Below, one piece after another: positions 1 to 9,537 of a DNA stretch of 64,000 bases; the stretch's first letter is position 1; each line of letters begins with the position of its first letter. The DNA is from Paracoccaceae bacterium. Lineage in GTDB: Bacteria; Pseudomonadota; Alphaproteobacteria; Rhodobacterales; Rhodobacteraceae. Below the pieces are notes generated by a model, which was not told where the DNA came from, made no database searches, and was given only the letters and a program-made list of their open reading frames with translations. The DNA lies in NCBI GenBank assembly GCA_014654775.1, contig JACVZW010000073.1, forward strand, positions 124,001-188,000, read 5' to 3'. The position numbers were made by a program, and so were the translations under genes.

Positions 1-1
1 A

Positions 2-910
2 TCGCTGGGCCTTGATATCGCGCTGGGGATCGGCGGGCTTCCGAAAGGCCGGATCATCGAGATCTTTGGGCCGGAATCCTCGGGCAAGACGACGCTGACG
101 CTGCATGTGGTGGCGGAAGAACAGAAGAAGGGCGGGGTCTGCGCCTTTGTCGATGCCGAACATGCGCTGGACCCGCAATATGCCAAGAAGCTGGGCGTCA
201 ATCTGGACGAGCTGCTGATCAGCCAGCCCGACACGGGCGAACAGGCGCTGGAGATCGTGGACACGCTGGTGCGGTCGGGCGCGGTAAGCCTGATCGTGGT
301 CGATTCGGTGGCGGCGCTGACGCCGAAATCGGAAATTGAGGGCGATATGGGCGACATGCAGATGGGCAGTCAGGCCCGTCTGATGAGCCAAGCGATGCGC
401 AAGCTGACGGCCTCCATCGGGCGGTCCAACTGCATGGTGATCTTCATCAACCAGATCCGCATGAAGATCGGCGTGATGTTCGGCAGCCCGGAAACGACGA
501 CGGGCGGCAATGCGCTGAAATTCTATGCCTCGGTCCGCCTTGATATCCGCCGCGTGGGGTCGATCAAGGACAAGGATGAGGTGGTCGGCAATTCGACCCG
601 CGTGAAGGTGGTGAAGAACAAGGTAGCGCCGCCCTTCCGCGAGGTGGAGTTCGACATCATGTATGGCGAGGGCATCTCGAAACTGGGCGAGTTGATCGAC
701 ATCGGCGTGAAGGCCGGGGTCGTGGAGAAGTCGGGCGCTTGGTATTCCTATGGCGACGAGCGGATCGGGCAGGGGCGCGAGAATGCGAAACTCTTCCTGA
801 AGCAGAACCCCGGCCTTGCGGCGGATATCGAGGACAAGATCCGCGCGGCGAACGGCTTGGACTTCACCGCCCCGGGCGGGGCCGCCGAGGATGACGTGCT
901 GGACATGTAA
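2..910 (+). CDS. recA: RecA recombinase, 5' end cut off by window edge
   Basis: ATP-dependent strand-exchange protein of homologous recombination and LexA-cleavage coprotease for the SOS response, cytoplasmic. The reading frame is open from the second base, so the start lies outside the window. The Walker A motif GPESSGKT is encoded at 68-91, followed by the [15 protein letters not shown] and [12 protein letters not shown] segments typical of RecA. By comparison with E. coli RecA about 43 N-terminal residues are missing; 302 residues are present. The C-terminus is short and acidic (AEDDVLDM), as usual. A strong terminator follows 28 bases after the stop, so recA probably forms its own transcription unit. 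Confidence 0.98.
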   Translation, partial: SLGLDIALGIGGLPKGRIIEIFGPESSGKTTLTLHVVAEEQKKGGVCAFVDAEHALDPQYAKKLGVNLDELLISQPDTGEQALEIVDTLVRSGAVSLIVVDSVAALTPKSEIEGDMGDMQMGSQARLMSQAMRKLTASIGRSNCMVIFINQIRMKIGVMFGSPETTTGGNALKFYASVRLDIRRVGSIKDKDEVVGNSTRVKVVKNKVAPPFREVEFDIMYGEGISKLGELIDIGVKAGVVEKSGAWYSYGDERIGQGRENAKLFLKQNPGLAADIEDKIRAANGLDFTAPGGAAEDDVLDM

Positions 911-937
911 ACCCTTTGACCGAATGGACAAAAGTAA

Positions 938-967
938 GGCCGGAACCGCTTGGTTCCGGCCTTTTTT
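938..967 (+). terminator. Rho-independent terminator of recA
   Basis: Perfect 10-bp stem GGCCGGAACC / GGTTCCGGCC with a GCTT loop, followed directly by six T residues. It lies just downstream of recA and upstream of alaS, so the two genes are probably transcribed separately. Confidence 0.95.
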
Positions 968-1061
968 CGCGGCCCGGGGCTGTGGCTGTGGACAGGGGCG
1001 GGTTGCAGGGCTAATTGGGGTGCCGAAACGGGTTTTCCGCCTTTGAAAGGGCCAATCCAGC

Positions 1062-3719
1062 ATGGCGTCGCTGAACGATATCCGATCGACCTTCCTCGAC
1101 TTCTTCCAGCGCAACGGGCACCGGGTGGTGGAGTCCTCCCCCCTTGTGCCGCGCAACGACCCGACGCTGATGTTCGCCAATTCGGGGATGGTGCAGTTCA
1201 AGAACTGCTTCACCGGGGTCGAGACCCGCGATTACAAGCGCGCGACGACCGCGCAGAAATGCGTCCGCGCGGGCGGCAAGCACAATGATCTGGACAATGT
1301 CGGCTATACCGCGCGGCACCATACCTTTTTTGAAATGCTTGGGAATTTCAGCTTTGGCGATTACTTCAAGGCCGAAGCCATCGCCTTTTCTTGGGAATTG
1401 CTGACCAAGGATTTCGGGATCGATCCGAGCAAGCTCTGCGTTACCGTCTATCACACCGATGACGAGGCGGCAGGCATCTGGAAGAAAGTGGCGGGGCTGG
1501 AGGATCACCGGATCATCCGCATCGCCAGCGACGACAATTTCTGGCGGATGGGGCCCACGGGGCCGTGCGGCCCTTGTACTGAGATCTTCTATGATCATGG
1601 CGACCACATCTGGGGCGGCCCGCCGGGCAGCGCGGATGAAGATGGCGACCGGTTCATCGAGATCTGGAACAACGTCTTCATGCAGAACGAGCAGTTCGCG
1701 GATGGCACGCTGCGGCCGTTGGACATGCAGTCGATCGATACCGGCATGGGGCTGGAGCGGATCGGGGCGCTGCTGCAGGGCAAGCATGACAATTACGACA
1801 CGGACCTGATGCGGTCGCTGATCGAGGCATCCGCCCATGCGACGAGTCAGGATCCGGACGGTCCGGGCAAGACCAGCCATCGGGTGATCGCGGATCACCT
1901 GCGGTCGGTGTCCTTCTTGATCGCGGACGGCGTGATGCCGTCGAATGAAGGGCGTGGCTATGTGCTGCGCCGGATCATGCGGCGGGCGATGCGGCATGCG
2001 CATATGCTGGGCGCGCAGGACCCGGTGATGTTCAAGCTGGTGCCCGCGCTGGTGCGGCAGATGGGCGGGGCCTATCCGGAACTGTCCCGCGCGCAGGCGC
2101 TGATCGAAGAGACGCTGCGGCTGGAAGAGACCAAGTTCAAGCAGACGCTGGACCGTGGGCTGAAGCTGTTGGATGAGGAATTGGGGCGGCTGCCGGAGGG
2201 GGCCGAACTGCCCGGCGGGGCGGCATTCAAGCTGTATGACACCTATGGTTTCCCGCTGGACCTGACGCAGGATGCGCTGCGCGAGAAGGGCCGCGCGGTG
2301 GATGTGCAGGGGTTTGAGGCCGCGATGGCCGAACAGCGCAGCAAAGCGCGGGCGGCTTGGGCCGGGACCGGCGAGGCGAAGGATGCGCGGATCTGGTTCG
2401 AACTGGCCGAAGCGCATGGGGTGACCGAATTCCTCGGTTATGACACCGAGACGGCAGAGGGCGTGATTGCTGCGCTTGTGCGCGACGGAGCGGCCATCGG
2501 CGCGGCCGAAAGCGGGAGCACCGTGCAGATCGTTGTGAACCAGACGCCCTTCTACGGCGAGTCTGGTGGTCAGGTTGGCGACGCGGGCTGGGTGCGGACG
2601 CAGACGGGTCTGGCCCATGTGACCGACACCAAGAAGGCGGCGGGCGTGTTCATCCATGTGGCCGAGGTGGTGGAAGGGTCGATCAAGACGGGCCAGCCTG
2701 CCAAGCTAGAGGTGGAGCACAAGCGGCGGTCGGCCATCCGGGCGAACCATTCGGCAACACACCTGCTGCACGAGGCGCTGCGGCGCGCGCTGGGGGATCA
2801 TGTGGCGCAGAAGGGCAGCTTGAACGCGCCGGATCGGCTGCGGTTCGACTTCAGCCATTCCACGGCCCTGTCGGGAACCGAGCTGGCGCAGGTCGAGGCA
2901 GAGGTGAACCAGTTCGTCCGCCAGAACAGCGCAGTGGAAACGCGGATCATGACGCCGGATGATGCACGGGCGATCGGGGCGCAGGCGTTGTTCGGGGAAA
3001 AATACGGGGAAGAGGTGCGCGTCGTCTCTATGGGCGTGCTGGACGGATCCGCCAAGGGCGCGGATGGGCGGACCTATTCGCTGGAACTCTGCGGTGGCAC
3101 CCATGTGGCGCGGACCGGGGATATCGGGGCGTTCGTGCTGCTGGGTGACTCGGCGTCCTCTGCCGGGGTGCGGCGGATCGAGGCGCTGACGGGTCAGGCG
3201 GCGTTGGAGCATCTTCGGATGCAGGATGCGCGGCTCGCGGATATCGCGACGGCGCTGAAGACCCCGGTTTTTGAGGTGGTGGACCGTGTCAAGGCGTTGG
3301 CCGAGGAGCGGCGGGCGCTTTTGAACGAGGTGGCGCAGCTGCGGCGCGAGTTGGCGATGGGCGGCGGGGCCAAGGGCGGTCCGGAGGCGAAAGAGATCGC
3401 GGGGGTGAAGTTCCTTGCGCAGGTCCTGTCGGGCGTGTCGGGCAAGGACTTGCCCGCGCTGATCGACGAGATGAAGGCGCGGATCGGATCGGGCGCGGTG
3501 CTGCTGATCGCGGATACGGGGGCGAAGCCTGCCGTGGCGGCGGGGGTGACGGCGGACCTGACGGCGCGGGTTTCGGCGGTGGCTCTGGTCAAGGCGGCGG
3601 CGGAGGCGATGGGCGGCAAGGGCGGCGGCGGGCGGCCCGACATGGCGCAGGCAGGCGGCGCGGATATCGCGCAGGCGGATGCGGCCATCAAGGCGGCAGA
3701 AGCCGTGATCGGGGGATAA
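1062..3719 (+). CDS. alaS: Alanyl-tRNA synthetase
   Basis: Charges tRNA-Ala in the cytoplasm. The 885-residue product has the usual order: class II catalytic core (starting [19 protein letters not shown] and including [15 protein letters not shown]), the editing domain with its [11 protein letters not shown] zinc-site motif, the second metal-binding element [15 protein letters not shown], and a glycine-rich C-terminal DHHA1-like domain ending in a [13 protein letters not shown] segment. Length is normal for the family. The ATG follows a purine-rich stretch (GAAAGGG). In many alphaproteobacteria alaS follows recA, as here. A DUF1330 gene starts three bases after the stop and is probably cotranscribed. 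Confidence 0.98.
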   Translation: MASLNDIRSTFLDFFQRNGHRVVESSPLVPRNDPTLMFANSGMVQFKNCFTGVETRDYKRATTAQKCVRAGGKHNDLDNVGYTARHHTFFEMLGNFSFGDYFKAEAIAFSWELLTKDFGIDPSKLCVTVYHTDDEAAGIWKKVAGLEDHRIIRIASDDNFWRMGPTGPCGPCTEIFYDHGDHIWGGPPGSADEDGDRFIEIWNNVFMQNEQFADGTLRPLDMQSIDTGMGLERIGALLQGKHDNYDTDLMRSLIEASAHATSQDPDGPGKTSHRVIADHLRSVSFLIADGVMPSNEGRGYVLRRIMRRAMRHAHMLGAQDPVMFKLVPALVRQMGGAYPELSRAQALIEETLRLEETKFKQTLDRGLKLLDEELGRLPEGAELPGGAAFKLYDTYGFPLDLTQDALREKGRAVDVQGFEAAMAEQRSKARAAWAGTGEAKDARIWFELAEAHGVTEFLGYDTETAEGVIAALVRDGAAIGAAESGSTVQIVVNQTPFYGESGGQVGDAGWVRTQTGLAHVTDTKKAAGVFIHVAEVVEGSIKTGQPAKLEVEHKRRSAIRANHSATHLLHEALRRALGDHVAQKGSLNAPDRLRFDFSHSTALSGTELAQVEAEVNQFVRQNSAVETRIMTPDDARAIGAQALFGEKYGEEVRVVSMGVLDGSAKGADGRTYSLELCGGTHVARTGDIGAFVLLGDSASSAGVRRIEALTGQAALEHLRMQDARLADIATALKTPVFEVVDRVKALAEERRALLNEVAQLRRELAMGGGAKGGPEAKEIAGVKFLAQVLSGVSGKDLPALIDEMKARIGSGAVLLIADTGAKPAVAAGVTADLTARVSAVALVKAAAEAMGGKGGGGRPDMAQAGGADIAQADAAIKAAEAVIGG

Positions 3720-3722
3720 GCC

Positions 3723-4013
3723 ATGCCGACAGCCCTTTGGATTGCCCATGTGCATGTGACCGACACCGAGGCCTATGGCCGCTATGCCAAGGAGGCAGGC
3801 CCCGCCATCGCGGCGCATGGCGGCGTGTTTCTGGCTCGTGGCGGGCGCTATGTGCAACTGGAAGGCAATGACCGCGCCCGCAACGTGGTGGCGCGGTTCC
3901 CCAGCCTTGAGAAGGCGGTGGAATGCTACAACTCGCCCGCTTATCAGGCGGCGCTGGCCCATGCGAAGGGGGCGAGTGTCCGCGATCTGATGGTGGTGGA
4001 AGAGATCGAATAG
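3723..4013 (+). CDS. DUF1330 domain protein
   Basis: Small 96-residue protein that fits the DUF1330 family, a ferredoxin-like alpha/beta fold of unknown function. Characteristic features are the N-terminal WIAHVHVTDTEAYGRY strand-helix unit and the central GG-F-RGG segment followed by V-RFPS and Y-SP-YQ-A. It starts three bases downstream of alaS, so it is very likely cotranscribed with it. No catalytic residues are established for the family, and no function can be assigned from context. Confidence 0.88.
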   Translation: MPTALWIAHVHVTDTEAYGRYAKEAGPAIAAHGGVFLARGGRYVQLEGNDRARNVVARFPSLEKAVECYNSPAYQAALAHAKGASVRDLMVVEEIE

Positions 4014-4045
4014 GCCTTGCGCGGAACCTTGCGCATGCTGTGGAT

Positions 4046-4072
4046 AAAATGGCCCCTTCGGGGGCCGTTTTC
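4046..4072 (+). terminator. Terminator after alaS-DUF1330 unit
   Basis: Six-bp stem GGCCCC / GGGGCC closed by a TTCG tetraloop and followed by GTTTTC; an A-rich run precedes the stem. It lies about 35 bases after the DUF1330 stop codon. Confidence 0.8.
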
Positions 4073-4145
4073 ATGTTAATGTCATGGAAAACAAGAATCC
4101 GAGGCGGAGCATGTTGGTTTTCCTGAATTTCCGGGGGTGCATCTG

Positions 4146-4940
4146 ATGTGCCGCTGGGCTGCCTATGTGGGCGCGCCGATCTTTCTGGAAGAGATCGTGA
4201 GCCGTCCCGGCCATTCCCTGATCCATCAAAGCCATTGCGCCACGCAATGCCACACAGCGATCAATGCCGATGGTTTCGGTCTGGCATGGTATGGCGAGCG
4301 GGAGGAGCCGGGGCTTTACCGCGATGTCCTTCCGGCATGGTCGGACCCCAATCTGCGCAGCCTGACGGCGCAGGTGCGATCGGGGCTGTTTCTGGCGCAT
4401 GTGCGGGCATCGACCGGGACGGCGACCAGCCGGAACAACTGCCATCCCTTCACCGTGGGGCGGTGGAGTTTCATGCATAACGGGCAGATCGGGGGCTATG
4501 AGGCCTTTCGGCGGGATGCCGACATGATGATCCGCGAGGATCTTTATGCCCACCGGAAGGGCGCGACGGACAGCGAGGCGCTGTTCCTGATCGCGCTGGC
4601 CGAGGGGCTGGAGGATGATCCGCAGGGCGCGTTGCAGCGGGCGGCGGCGCGGGTGATCGCGCTGGCGCGCGAGAAGGGCGCGCTGCCGCATTTGCGCCTG
4701 ACCGCGGCCCTGTCGGATGGCGAACGGCTTTATGCGGTGCGCTATGCGACGGATGACCATGCGCCGACGCTCTATCACCGCTGGTCGGACCGGCGGCAGG
4801 GGCGGGCAGTGGTGTCCGAACCGCTGGAGCAGGATCAAGGCGACTGGATCGAGGTTCCGGCGGGCAGTTTCTGCACCTTTGAGGGCGCCGAGGTGAAGCT
4901 TTCGCCCTTCAATCCCTGTCCACTGCGTCTGGCGGCCTGA
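4146..4940 (+). CDS. Class II glutamine amidotransferase (YafJ/EgtC-like)
   Basis: A 264-residue N-terminal-nucleophile glutamine amidotransferase expected to hydrolyse glutamine through the amino group of Cys2. I chose the ATG that puts cysteine directly after the initiator (MCRWAAYVG); an in-frame GTG three codons upstream would bury the nucleophile. Other family signatures are the INADGFGLAWYG segment, the HVRASTGTATSRNNCHPF segment and the MHNGQIGG oxyanion/substrate region. The family includes YafJ and the ergothioneine enzyme EgtC, but no ergothioneine genes are adjacent, so the physiological substrate is unknown. A GGGGG ribosome-binding stretch lies just upstream. Confidence 0.9.
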   Translation: MCRWAAYVGAPIFLEEIVSRPGHSLIHQSHCATQCHTAINADGFGLAWYGEREEPGLYRDVLPAWSDPNLRSLTAQVRSGLFLAHVRASTGTATSRNNCHPFTVGRWSFMHNGQIGGYEAFRRDADMMIREDLYAHRKGATDSEALFLIALAEGLEDDPQGALQRAAARVIALAREKGALPHLRLTAALSDGERLYAVRYATDDHAPTLYHRWSDRRQGRAVVSEPLEQDQGDWIEVPAGSFCTFEGAEVKLSPFNPCPLRLAA

Positions 4941-5080
4941 AGGCCTTTACAATGCAGGAGAATTGACGGCACCTTCGGGCGCGTTAAGGTTTGTCACCTT
5001 GGCGCATCCGGGTGTCGGATGCGCGACATGTGCCACGGGTTCCGAGTGCCAAAGTCTTTGCGGCGAGGGGGGTTCTGGGC

Positions 5081-5962
5081 ATGGCAGCGCCGTTTCCGGA
5101 TTGGAATGACCTAAGAGATATCCTGCTGATCACGGATGCCGGCAGCCTGTCGGGTGCCGCGCGTCTGGCCGGGATCAGCCAATCGACCATGTCGCGCCGT
5201 CTGGCGGCGATCGAGGCGCATGGTCAGCCGATTTTCCTGCGCGACGAGATGGGCCGGATGAGTCCCAATGCGCGCGGCCTGGAGATGGTCGCCGCGGCGC
5301 GTGAGATGGCCGCGATCTATGACCGGGTGAAGGCGCGTCTCACGGATGCGCCGCCGCCCCTGCGCATCGCGAGTTGCGAGATGCTGTCACGGCTGTTCCT
5401 TGCGCCGCAGGTTCCGGCTTGGGCGCTGCGGGCGGACAGCGCGGCGGAGGTGTCGGTGCATGACGATGTTTATGGGCTGGACCCCGACACTTATGACGTG
5501 ATGCTGGCCCCAATGGCCACCGCGCCAGAGCGGAGCACGGGGCAGGTGCTGGGATGGCTTTCGATGGCGCTGTATGCGGCACCGTCCTATGTGGCGGCCC
5601 ATCGCATCCGTGGGCGTCTGGAGACGCTGGACGGGCAGGGGGTGATCCGCGCCTCGCGTGCCTTGGCTGATGTGGAGAGCTATCGCTGGCTGGTGCGGCT
5701 TGGCGGGAATGTCTCGCTGCTGTCGCCCAATGTGCCGACGATGATGGAGGCCTGCGCGGCAGGTCTGGGCATCGCGCTTTTGCCGCAGGAGTTGGCCGGG
5801 AATGATGCGCGGCTTTTGCCACTGGACGGTCCGAAGGCCCCGCCCTGCGAAATCTGGGCGGTGGCCGACAGCAAGACGGCAGCGGACCCGCGGATTGCAG
5901 GTTTCCTGAAATGGGCGCGCGGGCAGTTCCGCGCGACCCATGCTGACGCGCGGGCTGGTTAG
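5081..5962 (+). CDS. LysR-family transcriptional regulator
   Basis: A 293-residue DNA-binding regulator. The N-terminal winged helix-turn-helix is visible as DWNDLRDILLITDAGSLSGA followed by ARLAGISQSTMSRRLAAIE, and the rest matches a LysR effector-binding domain, including a FLKWAR ending. An in-frame alternative start 30 codons upstream adds an implausible tail, so I prefer the ATG that begins MAAPFPDWNDL, which has a GAGGGGGG stretch upstream. The stop codon overlaps the stop of convergent typA. LysR proteins often control a divergent neighbour; the upstream gene here runs in the same direction, so the target is unknown. Confidence 0.9.
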   Translation: MAAPFPDWNDLRDILLITDAGSLSGAARLAGISQSTMSRRLAAIEAHGQPIFLRDEMGRMSPNARGLEMVAAAREMAAIYDRVKARLTDAPPPLRIASCEMLSRLFLAPQVPAWALRADSAAEVSVHDDVYGLDPDTYDVMLAPMATAPERSTGQVLGWLSMALYAAPSYVAAHRIRGRLETLDGQGVIRASRALADVESYRWLVRLGGNVSLLSPNVPTMMEACAAGLGIALLPQELAGNDARLLPLDGPKAPPCEIWAVADSKTAADPRIAGFLKWARGQFRATHADARAG

Positions 5963-7776
5963 CCGTTCTTCGACTGCCGCTTGCGTTCATGCGGATCGAG
6001 GATGCGCTTGCGCAGGCGGATGATCTTGGGCGTCACCTCGACCAGTTCGTCATCGTCGATATAAGCGATCGCCTCTTCGAGGCTGAACCGGATATGGGGT
6101 GTCAGGCGCACAGCTTCGTCCGTGCCGGAGGCGCGGACGTTGGTGAGTTTCTTGCCCTTGAGCGGGTTCACCTCGAGGTCGTTGTCGCGGCTGTGTTCGC
6201 CGATGATCATGCCTTCGTAGACGTTTTCCTGCGGGCCGATGAACATGCGGCCACGGTCTTCAAGGTTCCAGAGCGCGTAGGCGACCGAGACGCCGTTTTC
6301 CATGCTGATGAGCACGCCCTGACGGCGGCCTTGGATCGGGCCCTTGTGCGGGACCCAGCCGTGGAAGATGCGGTTCAGGACGCCCGTGCCGCGCGTGTCG
6401 GTCAGGAACTGGCCGTGATAGCCGATCAGGCCGCGCGAGGGGACATGGGCGATGATGCGGGTCTTGCCGACGCCTGCGGGCTTCATCTCGACCAGATCGC
6501 CTTTGCGTTCGCCGGTCAGCTTGTCGATCACGGCGCCGGAATATTCGTCATCGACGTCGACGATGACTTCTTCCACCGGTTCCATGCGGGTGCCGCCGTC
6601 ATCCTTGAAGATCACGCGGGGGCGGGAGATCGACAGTTCGAACCCTTCGCGGCGCATGTTTTCGATCAACACGCCCATCTGGAGTTCGCCGCGACCGGAC
6701 ACTTCGAAGGCCTCGCCGCCGGGGGTGTCGGCCACCTTGATGGCGACGTTGGTTTCCGCCTCTTTCATCAGACGGTCGCGGATGACGCGGGACTGCACCT
6801 TGGTGCCGTCACGGCCTGCAAGCGGGCTGTCATTGATCCCGAAGGTGACGGTAATCGTCGGCGGATCAATGGGTTGCGCGGGGAGAGCGATGTCCACTTC
6901 CAGCGCGCAGAGCGTGTCGGCCACGGTGGCCTTGGTCATCCCCGCAAGGGTGACGATGTCGCCGGCAAGCGCCTCGTCAATCGCGGTCTGGGTCAGGCCG
7001 CGGAAGGCGAGGACCTTGGTTACGCGGAACTGTTCGATCCGGTCCCCCGTGCGGGAGAGGGCCTTTAACGTTTCGCCAACCTTTAGGCGACCGGATTCCA
7101 CGCGCCCCGTCAGGATGCGGCCGATGAAGGGATCGGCGGACAGCGTGGTGGCCAGCATCGAGAAGGGTTCGGACTGGCGCGCGATCTGTTTCGGGGCAGG
7201 CACGTGGCGAACGATAAGGTCGAACAGCGCGGTGAGGTCCTTGCGCGGGCCATCAAGGCTGTCATCGGCCCAACCGGCGCGGCCGGATGCGTAGAGATAG
7301 GGGAAGTCGAGCTGGTCGTCATTCGCGCCAAGATTGGCGAAAAGGTCGAAGACTTCGTTAAGGGCGCGGTCGGGCTCGGCATCCGGCTTGTCGACCTTGT
7401 TTAGCACCACGATCGGCCGCAGGCCGAGGGCGAGGGCCTTGGAGGTAACGAATTTCGTCTGGGGCATCGGGCCTTCGGCGGCGTCCACCAGCAGGACCAC
7501 GCCATCGACCATGTTCAGGATCCGCTCGACCTCGCCGCCGAAATCGGCGTGGCCGGGGGTGTCGACGATGTTGATGCGGGTGGTGCCGTGTTCCACCGAG
7601 GTGCATTTCGCAAGGATCGTGATCCCGCGTTCGCGTTCGATGTCGTTGGAATCCATCGCCCTTTCGGAAACGGCCTGATTGTCGCGGAAAGAACCGGACT
7701 GTTTCAGCAGTTCATCGACGAGGGTGGTTTTGCCATGGTCGACATGCGCGATGATGGCGATGTTGCGAAGCTCCAT
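5959..7776 (-). CDS. typA: Translational GTPase TypA/BipA
   Basis: Ribosome-binding translational GTPase involved in stress adaptation and late 50S assembly. The 605-residue product begins MELRNIAIIAHVDHGKTTLV with the G1 P-loop AHVDHGKT, then has the G2-G3 region RGITILAKCTS and DTPGHADFGGEVERIL and the G4 NKVDKPDA motif. Later it shows the elongation-factor-G-like domains and the BipA-specific C-terminus (DDELVEVTPKIIRLRKRILD). An in-frame TTG six codons upstream is possible, but the ATG follows a GAAAGAGA ribosome-binding site. It ends tail-to-tail with the LysR gene, with overlapping stop codons. Confidence 0.97.
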   Translation of the reverse strand: MELRNIAIIAHVDHGKTTLVDELLKQSGSFRDNQAVSERAMDSNDIERERGITILAKCTSVEHGTTRINIVDTPGHADFGGEVERILNMVDGVVLLVDAAEGPMPQTKFVTSKALALGLRPIVVLNKVDKPDAEPDRALNEVFDLFANLGANDDQLDFPYLYASGRAGWADDSLDGPRKDLTALFDLIVRHVPAPKQIARQSEPFSMLATTLSADPFIGRILTGRVESGRLKVGETLKALSRTGDRIEQFRVTKVLAFRGLTQTAIDEALAGDIVTLAGMTKATVADTLCALEVDIALPAQPIDPPTITVTFGINDSPLAGRDGTKVQSRVIRDRLMKEAETNVAIKVADTPGGEAFEVSGRGELQMGVLIENMRREGFELSISRPRVIFKDDGGTRMEPVEEVIVDVDDEYSGAVIDKLTGERKGDLVEMKPAGVGKTRIIAHVPSRGLIGYHGQFLTDTRGTGVLNRIFHGWVPHKGPIQGRRQGVLISMENGVSVAYALWNLEDRGRMFIGPQENVYEGMIIGEHSRDNDLEVNPLKGKKLTNVRASGTDEAVRLTPHIRFSLEEAIAYIDDDELVEVTPKIIRLRKRILDPHERKRQSKNG

Positions 7777-7855
7777 CGGGGAGATCTCTTTCAAAACTTT
7801 CTGCGGTTGCGAGGGGCCATACAGGGTTTGGGGCCTGTTGGCTAGGGTGGTCCTG

Positions 7856-8458
7856 TCAGGTGGCGATATAGCGGTCGCGCCTGTGGTTTATGGCGATGAC
7901 GAGGTTGACGACGGCTGCGCCGAGGAAGGACCACGCCACTATGGGCCAGGGCAGCAGAGTAAGGGCCACGGCGAAGAGAAGGGCGTCGAAGAGCAGTTGC
8001 GTATGGCCTGCGCGGAACCCGGTCCTGTCTTGCAGGTAGAGGGCGAGGATACCGATGCCCCCGAGCGAGGCGCCGTGGCGGAAGATGGCCAGCAGCGCCG
8101 CGCCCGAGACGAAGCCGAAGAGGATGGCGCCGAAGGCGGGGTTCAGCGTGGAGAAATCCACCCATCCCGGCATCAGCGCCGACAGCACTGATAGGGCAGC
8201 AACGGCGAGGAAGGTCTTGATCGTGAAGGGTAAACCCATCCGGCGGTAGCCGAACCAGTAGAAGGGAAGGTTGATGGCAAAGAAGACCGGGCCAAAGGGA
8301 ATGCCGCTGGCATAGGAGATCAGGACAGCGAGCCCCGCCGTCTGGCCCGTGATCATCCCCAGATGGGTGAGGATGACGATGCTGAAGGCCGCCATGGTAG
8401 CGCCGAAGGCAAGGCCTTGGGCATCTTCGATCAGGCTGTGGGTTTTCGGGTCGGTCAT
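7856..8458 (-). CDS. YitT-family membrane protein, copy 1
   Basis: A 200-residue polytopic inner-membrane protein with five or six hydrophobic segments. It resembles the YitT/DUF161 family in organisation, with N-terminal GMITGQTAGLAVLISY and central FGFVSGAALLAI glycine-rich helices and the C-terminal INHRRDRYIA tail. The family is widespread but its transport or signalling role is not settled. It lies 40 bases downstream of a clearly paralogous gene in the same direction, with the same length and ending, so the pair arose by tandem duplication and is probably one operon. Confidence 0.8.
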   Translation of the reverse strand: MTDPKTHSLIEDAQGLAFGATMAAFSIVILTHLGMITGQTAGLAVLISYASGIPFGPVFFAINLPFYWFGYRRMGLPFTIKTFLAVAALSVLSALMPGWVDFSTLNPAFGAILFGFVSGAALLAIFRHGASLGGIGILALYLQDRTGFRAGHTQLLFDALLFAVALTLLPWPIVAWSFLGAAVVNLVIAINHRRDRYIAT

Positions 8459-8498
8459 GGCGGGGGCTTATCGGCAGGCGCGGGCCTGCGCCAGAGGG

Positions 8499-9101
8499 TC
8501 AGGCGGCGATATAGCGGTCGCGGCGATGGTTGATGGCGAGGAAGAGCGAATAGGTCGCGGCGCCGAGGAAGGACCAGAGCAGGGTTTCGGGATCGAGGAT
8601 CAGGGCGGCGGCTGAGAAGATGACAACGTCCACGGCGAGTTGGACATAGCCTGCGGGGATGTTCCAGCGCTGTTGGATGATCAGGGCGGGGATGGCGAAG
8701 CCGCCGAAGCTACCGCCGTGACGGACCACGGCGAGGGCGGCGATGCCGAAGAGGATGCCGAAGAGGATGGCGGCGAAGGCAGGTTCCATCGGGCCAAGCA
8801 CCATCCAGCGCGGCAGGATTTCGGTCAGGGCGGCGAGGGCGGCGGTGGAGAGCAGGGTCTTGAGCGCGAAACGACCGCCCAGAACCCACCAACCAAGGGC
8901 AAGGAAGGGCAGGTTGATCGCGAAATAGACCAGCGAAAACGGGAGGTTGCCGGTATAGGCGATCAGAACCGCAAGCCCCGTGGTCTGGCCTGTGGCAAAG
9001 CCCATATGGGTGAGGATGTGGATGCCGAGGGCGGCCATGATGATGCCGAAGGCGATGCCTTGGATGTCTTCAAGGACGGAGTGGCGGCTTGGATCGGTCA
9101 T
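8499..9101 (-). CDS. YitT-family membrane protein, copy 2 (promoter-proximal)
   Basis: Second 200-residue YitT-like membrane protein, paralogous to its downstream neighbour. The two share the MTDP start, the GxxTGQTxGLAVLIxY helix, the FAINLPF helix and the INHRRDRYIA C-terminus. It has no recognisable soluble domain. As the promoter-proximal gene it follows a good sigma-70-type promoter covered by four phased GGTCA/TGACC half-sites, so the pair is probably tightly controlled by a repressor that is not encoded next door. Function is unknown; the YitT assignment rests on hydrophobic pattern and conserved glycines. Confidence 0.8.
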   Translation of the reverse strand: MTDPSRHSVLEDIQGIAFGIIMAALGIHILTHMGFATGQTTGLAVLIAYTGNLPFSLVYFAINLPFLALGWWVLGGRFALKTLLSTAALAALTEILPRWMVLGPMEPAFAAILFGILFGIAALAVVRHGGSFGGFAIPALIIQQRWNIPAGYVQLAVDVVIFSAAALILDPETLLWSFLGAATYSLFLAINHRRDRYIAA

Positions 9102-9124
9102 GGCTGCACCTGCGGGGACGGATG

Positions 9125-9165
9125 GGTCATAGCATGTGACCTTTATAGGGTCAAGTATGCTGACC
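9125..9165 (-). promoter_or_regulatory. Promoter with four phased half-sites upstream of yitT pair
   Basis: Read on the minus strand, a -35 TTGACC and a -10 TATGAC are separated by exactly 17 bases, predicting transcription from about 9119, some 18 bases before the start codon. Superimposed is GGTCA-N7-TGACC-N7-GGTCA-N7-TGACC: four half-sites alternating in orientation, each 12 bases from the next. The outer pairs make two 17-bp inverted repeats whose centres are 24 bases apart. This looks like a multi-dimer operator occluding the promoter. No regulator can be assigned. Confidence 0.7.
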
Positions 9166-9537
9166 TATACGCCGGATGTTGCGGAGGTGCATCAGGCCGG
9201 GCGGGTTGACCAGCGGGGGGGATTGCCCGGCGGGGCTGAGTCGGGGTAGCGGGTGTCATCCGCAACGCAAAAGATGGAGGGCGTGATGGTGAACATTGCT
9301 GGATCGTCACGGCGTGGCGGGATGTTCGGGCTGCGGGCTTTTGCCCGATACTGGCGCGTTTAGCGGTCTTTCGCCCGACCTTGGCCTTGTGTGAACAGGG
9401 CGCCTCAACCCTCTGACATTGCAGGATAACGGGTCGCTTTGCCCGGGGCATTTCCCGGTCTTTCGCGCCCGACTCCCGCCCCAACCCAACCTTCAACAGG
9501 AGCCGGATTCCCTGCTGGGCAGGGGCCGGGATAGGAC
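9166..9537. other. Intergenic stretch without a convincing gene
   Basis: About 370 bases between the yitT operator and the next small gene. The only candidate is a 25-codon frame at 9286-9363 (MVNIAGSSRRGG start, FARYWRV end) preceded by GGAGGGC. It is arginine-rich and could be a small protein, but nothing else supports it. Confidence 0.4.

Noticed and set aside
4111-4146. An 11-codon frame ending in TGATG at the start of the glutamine amidotransferase, which could be a leader peptide.
   Set aside because: The peptide (MLVFLNFRGCI) has no codon bias for a particular amino acid and no attenuator hairpin is visible. Its overlap is probably chance; the GGGGG stretch serves the downstream gene.
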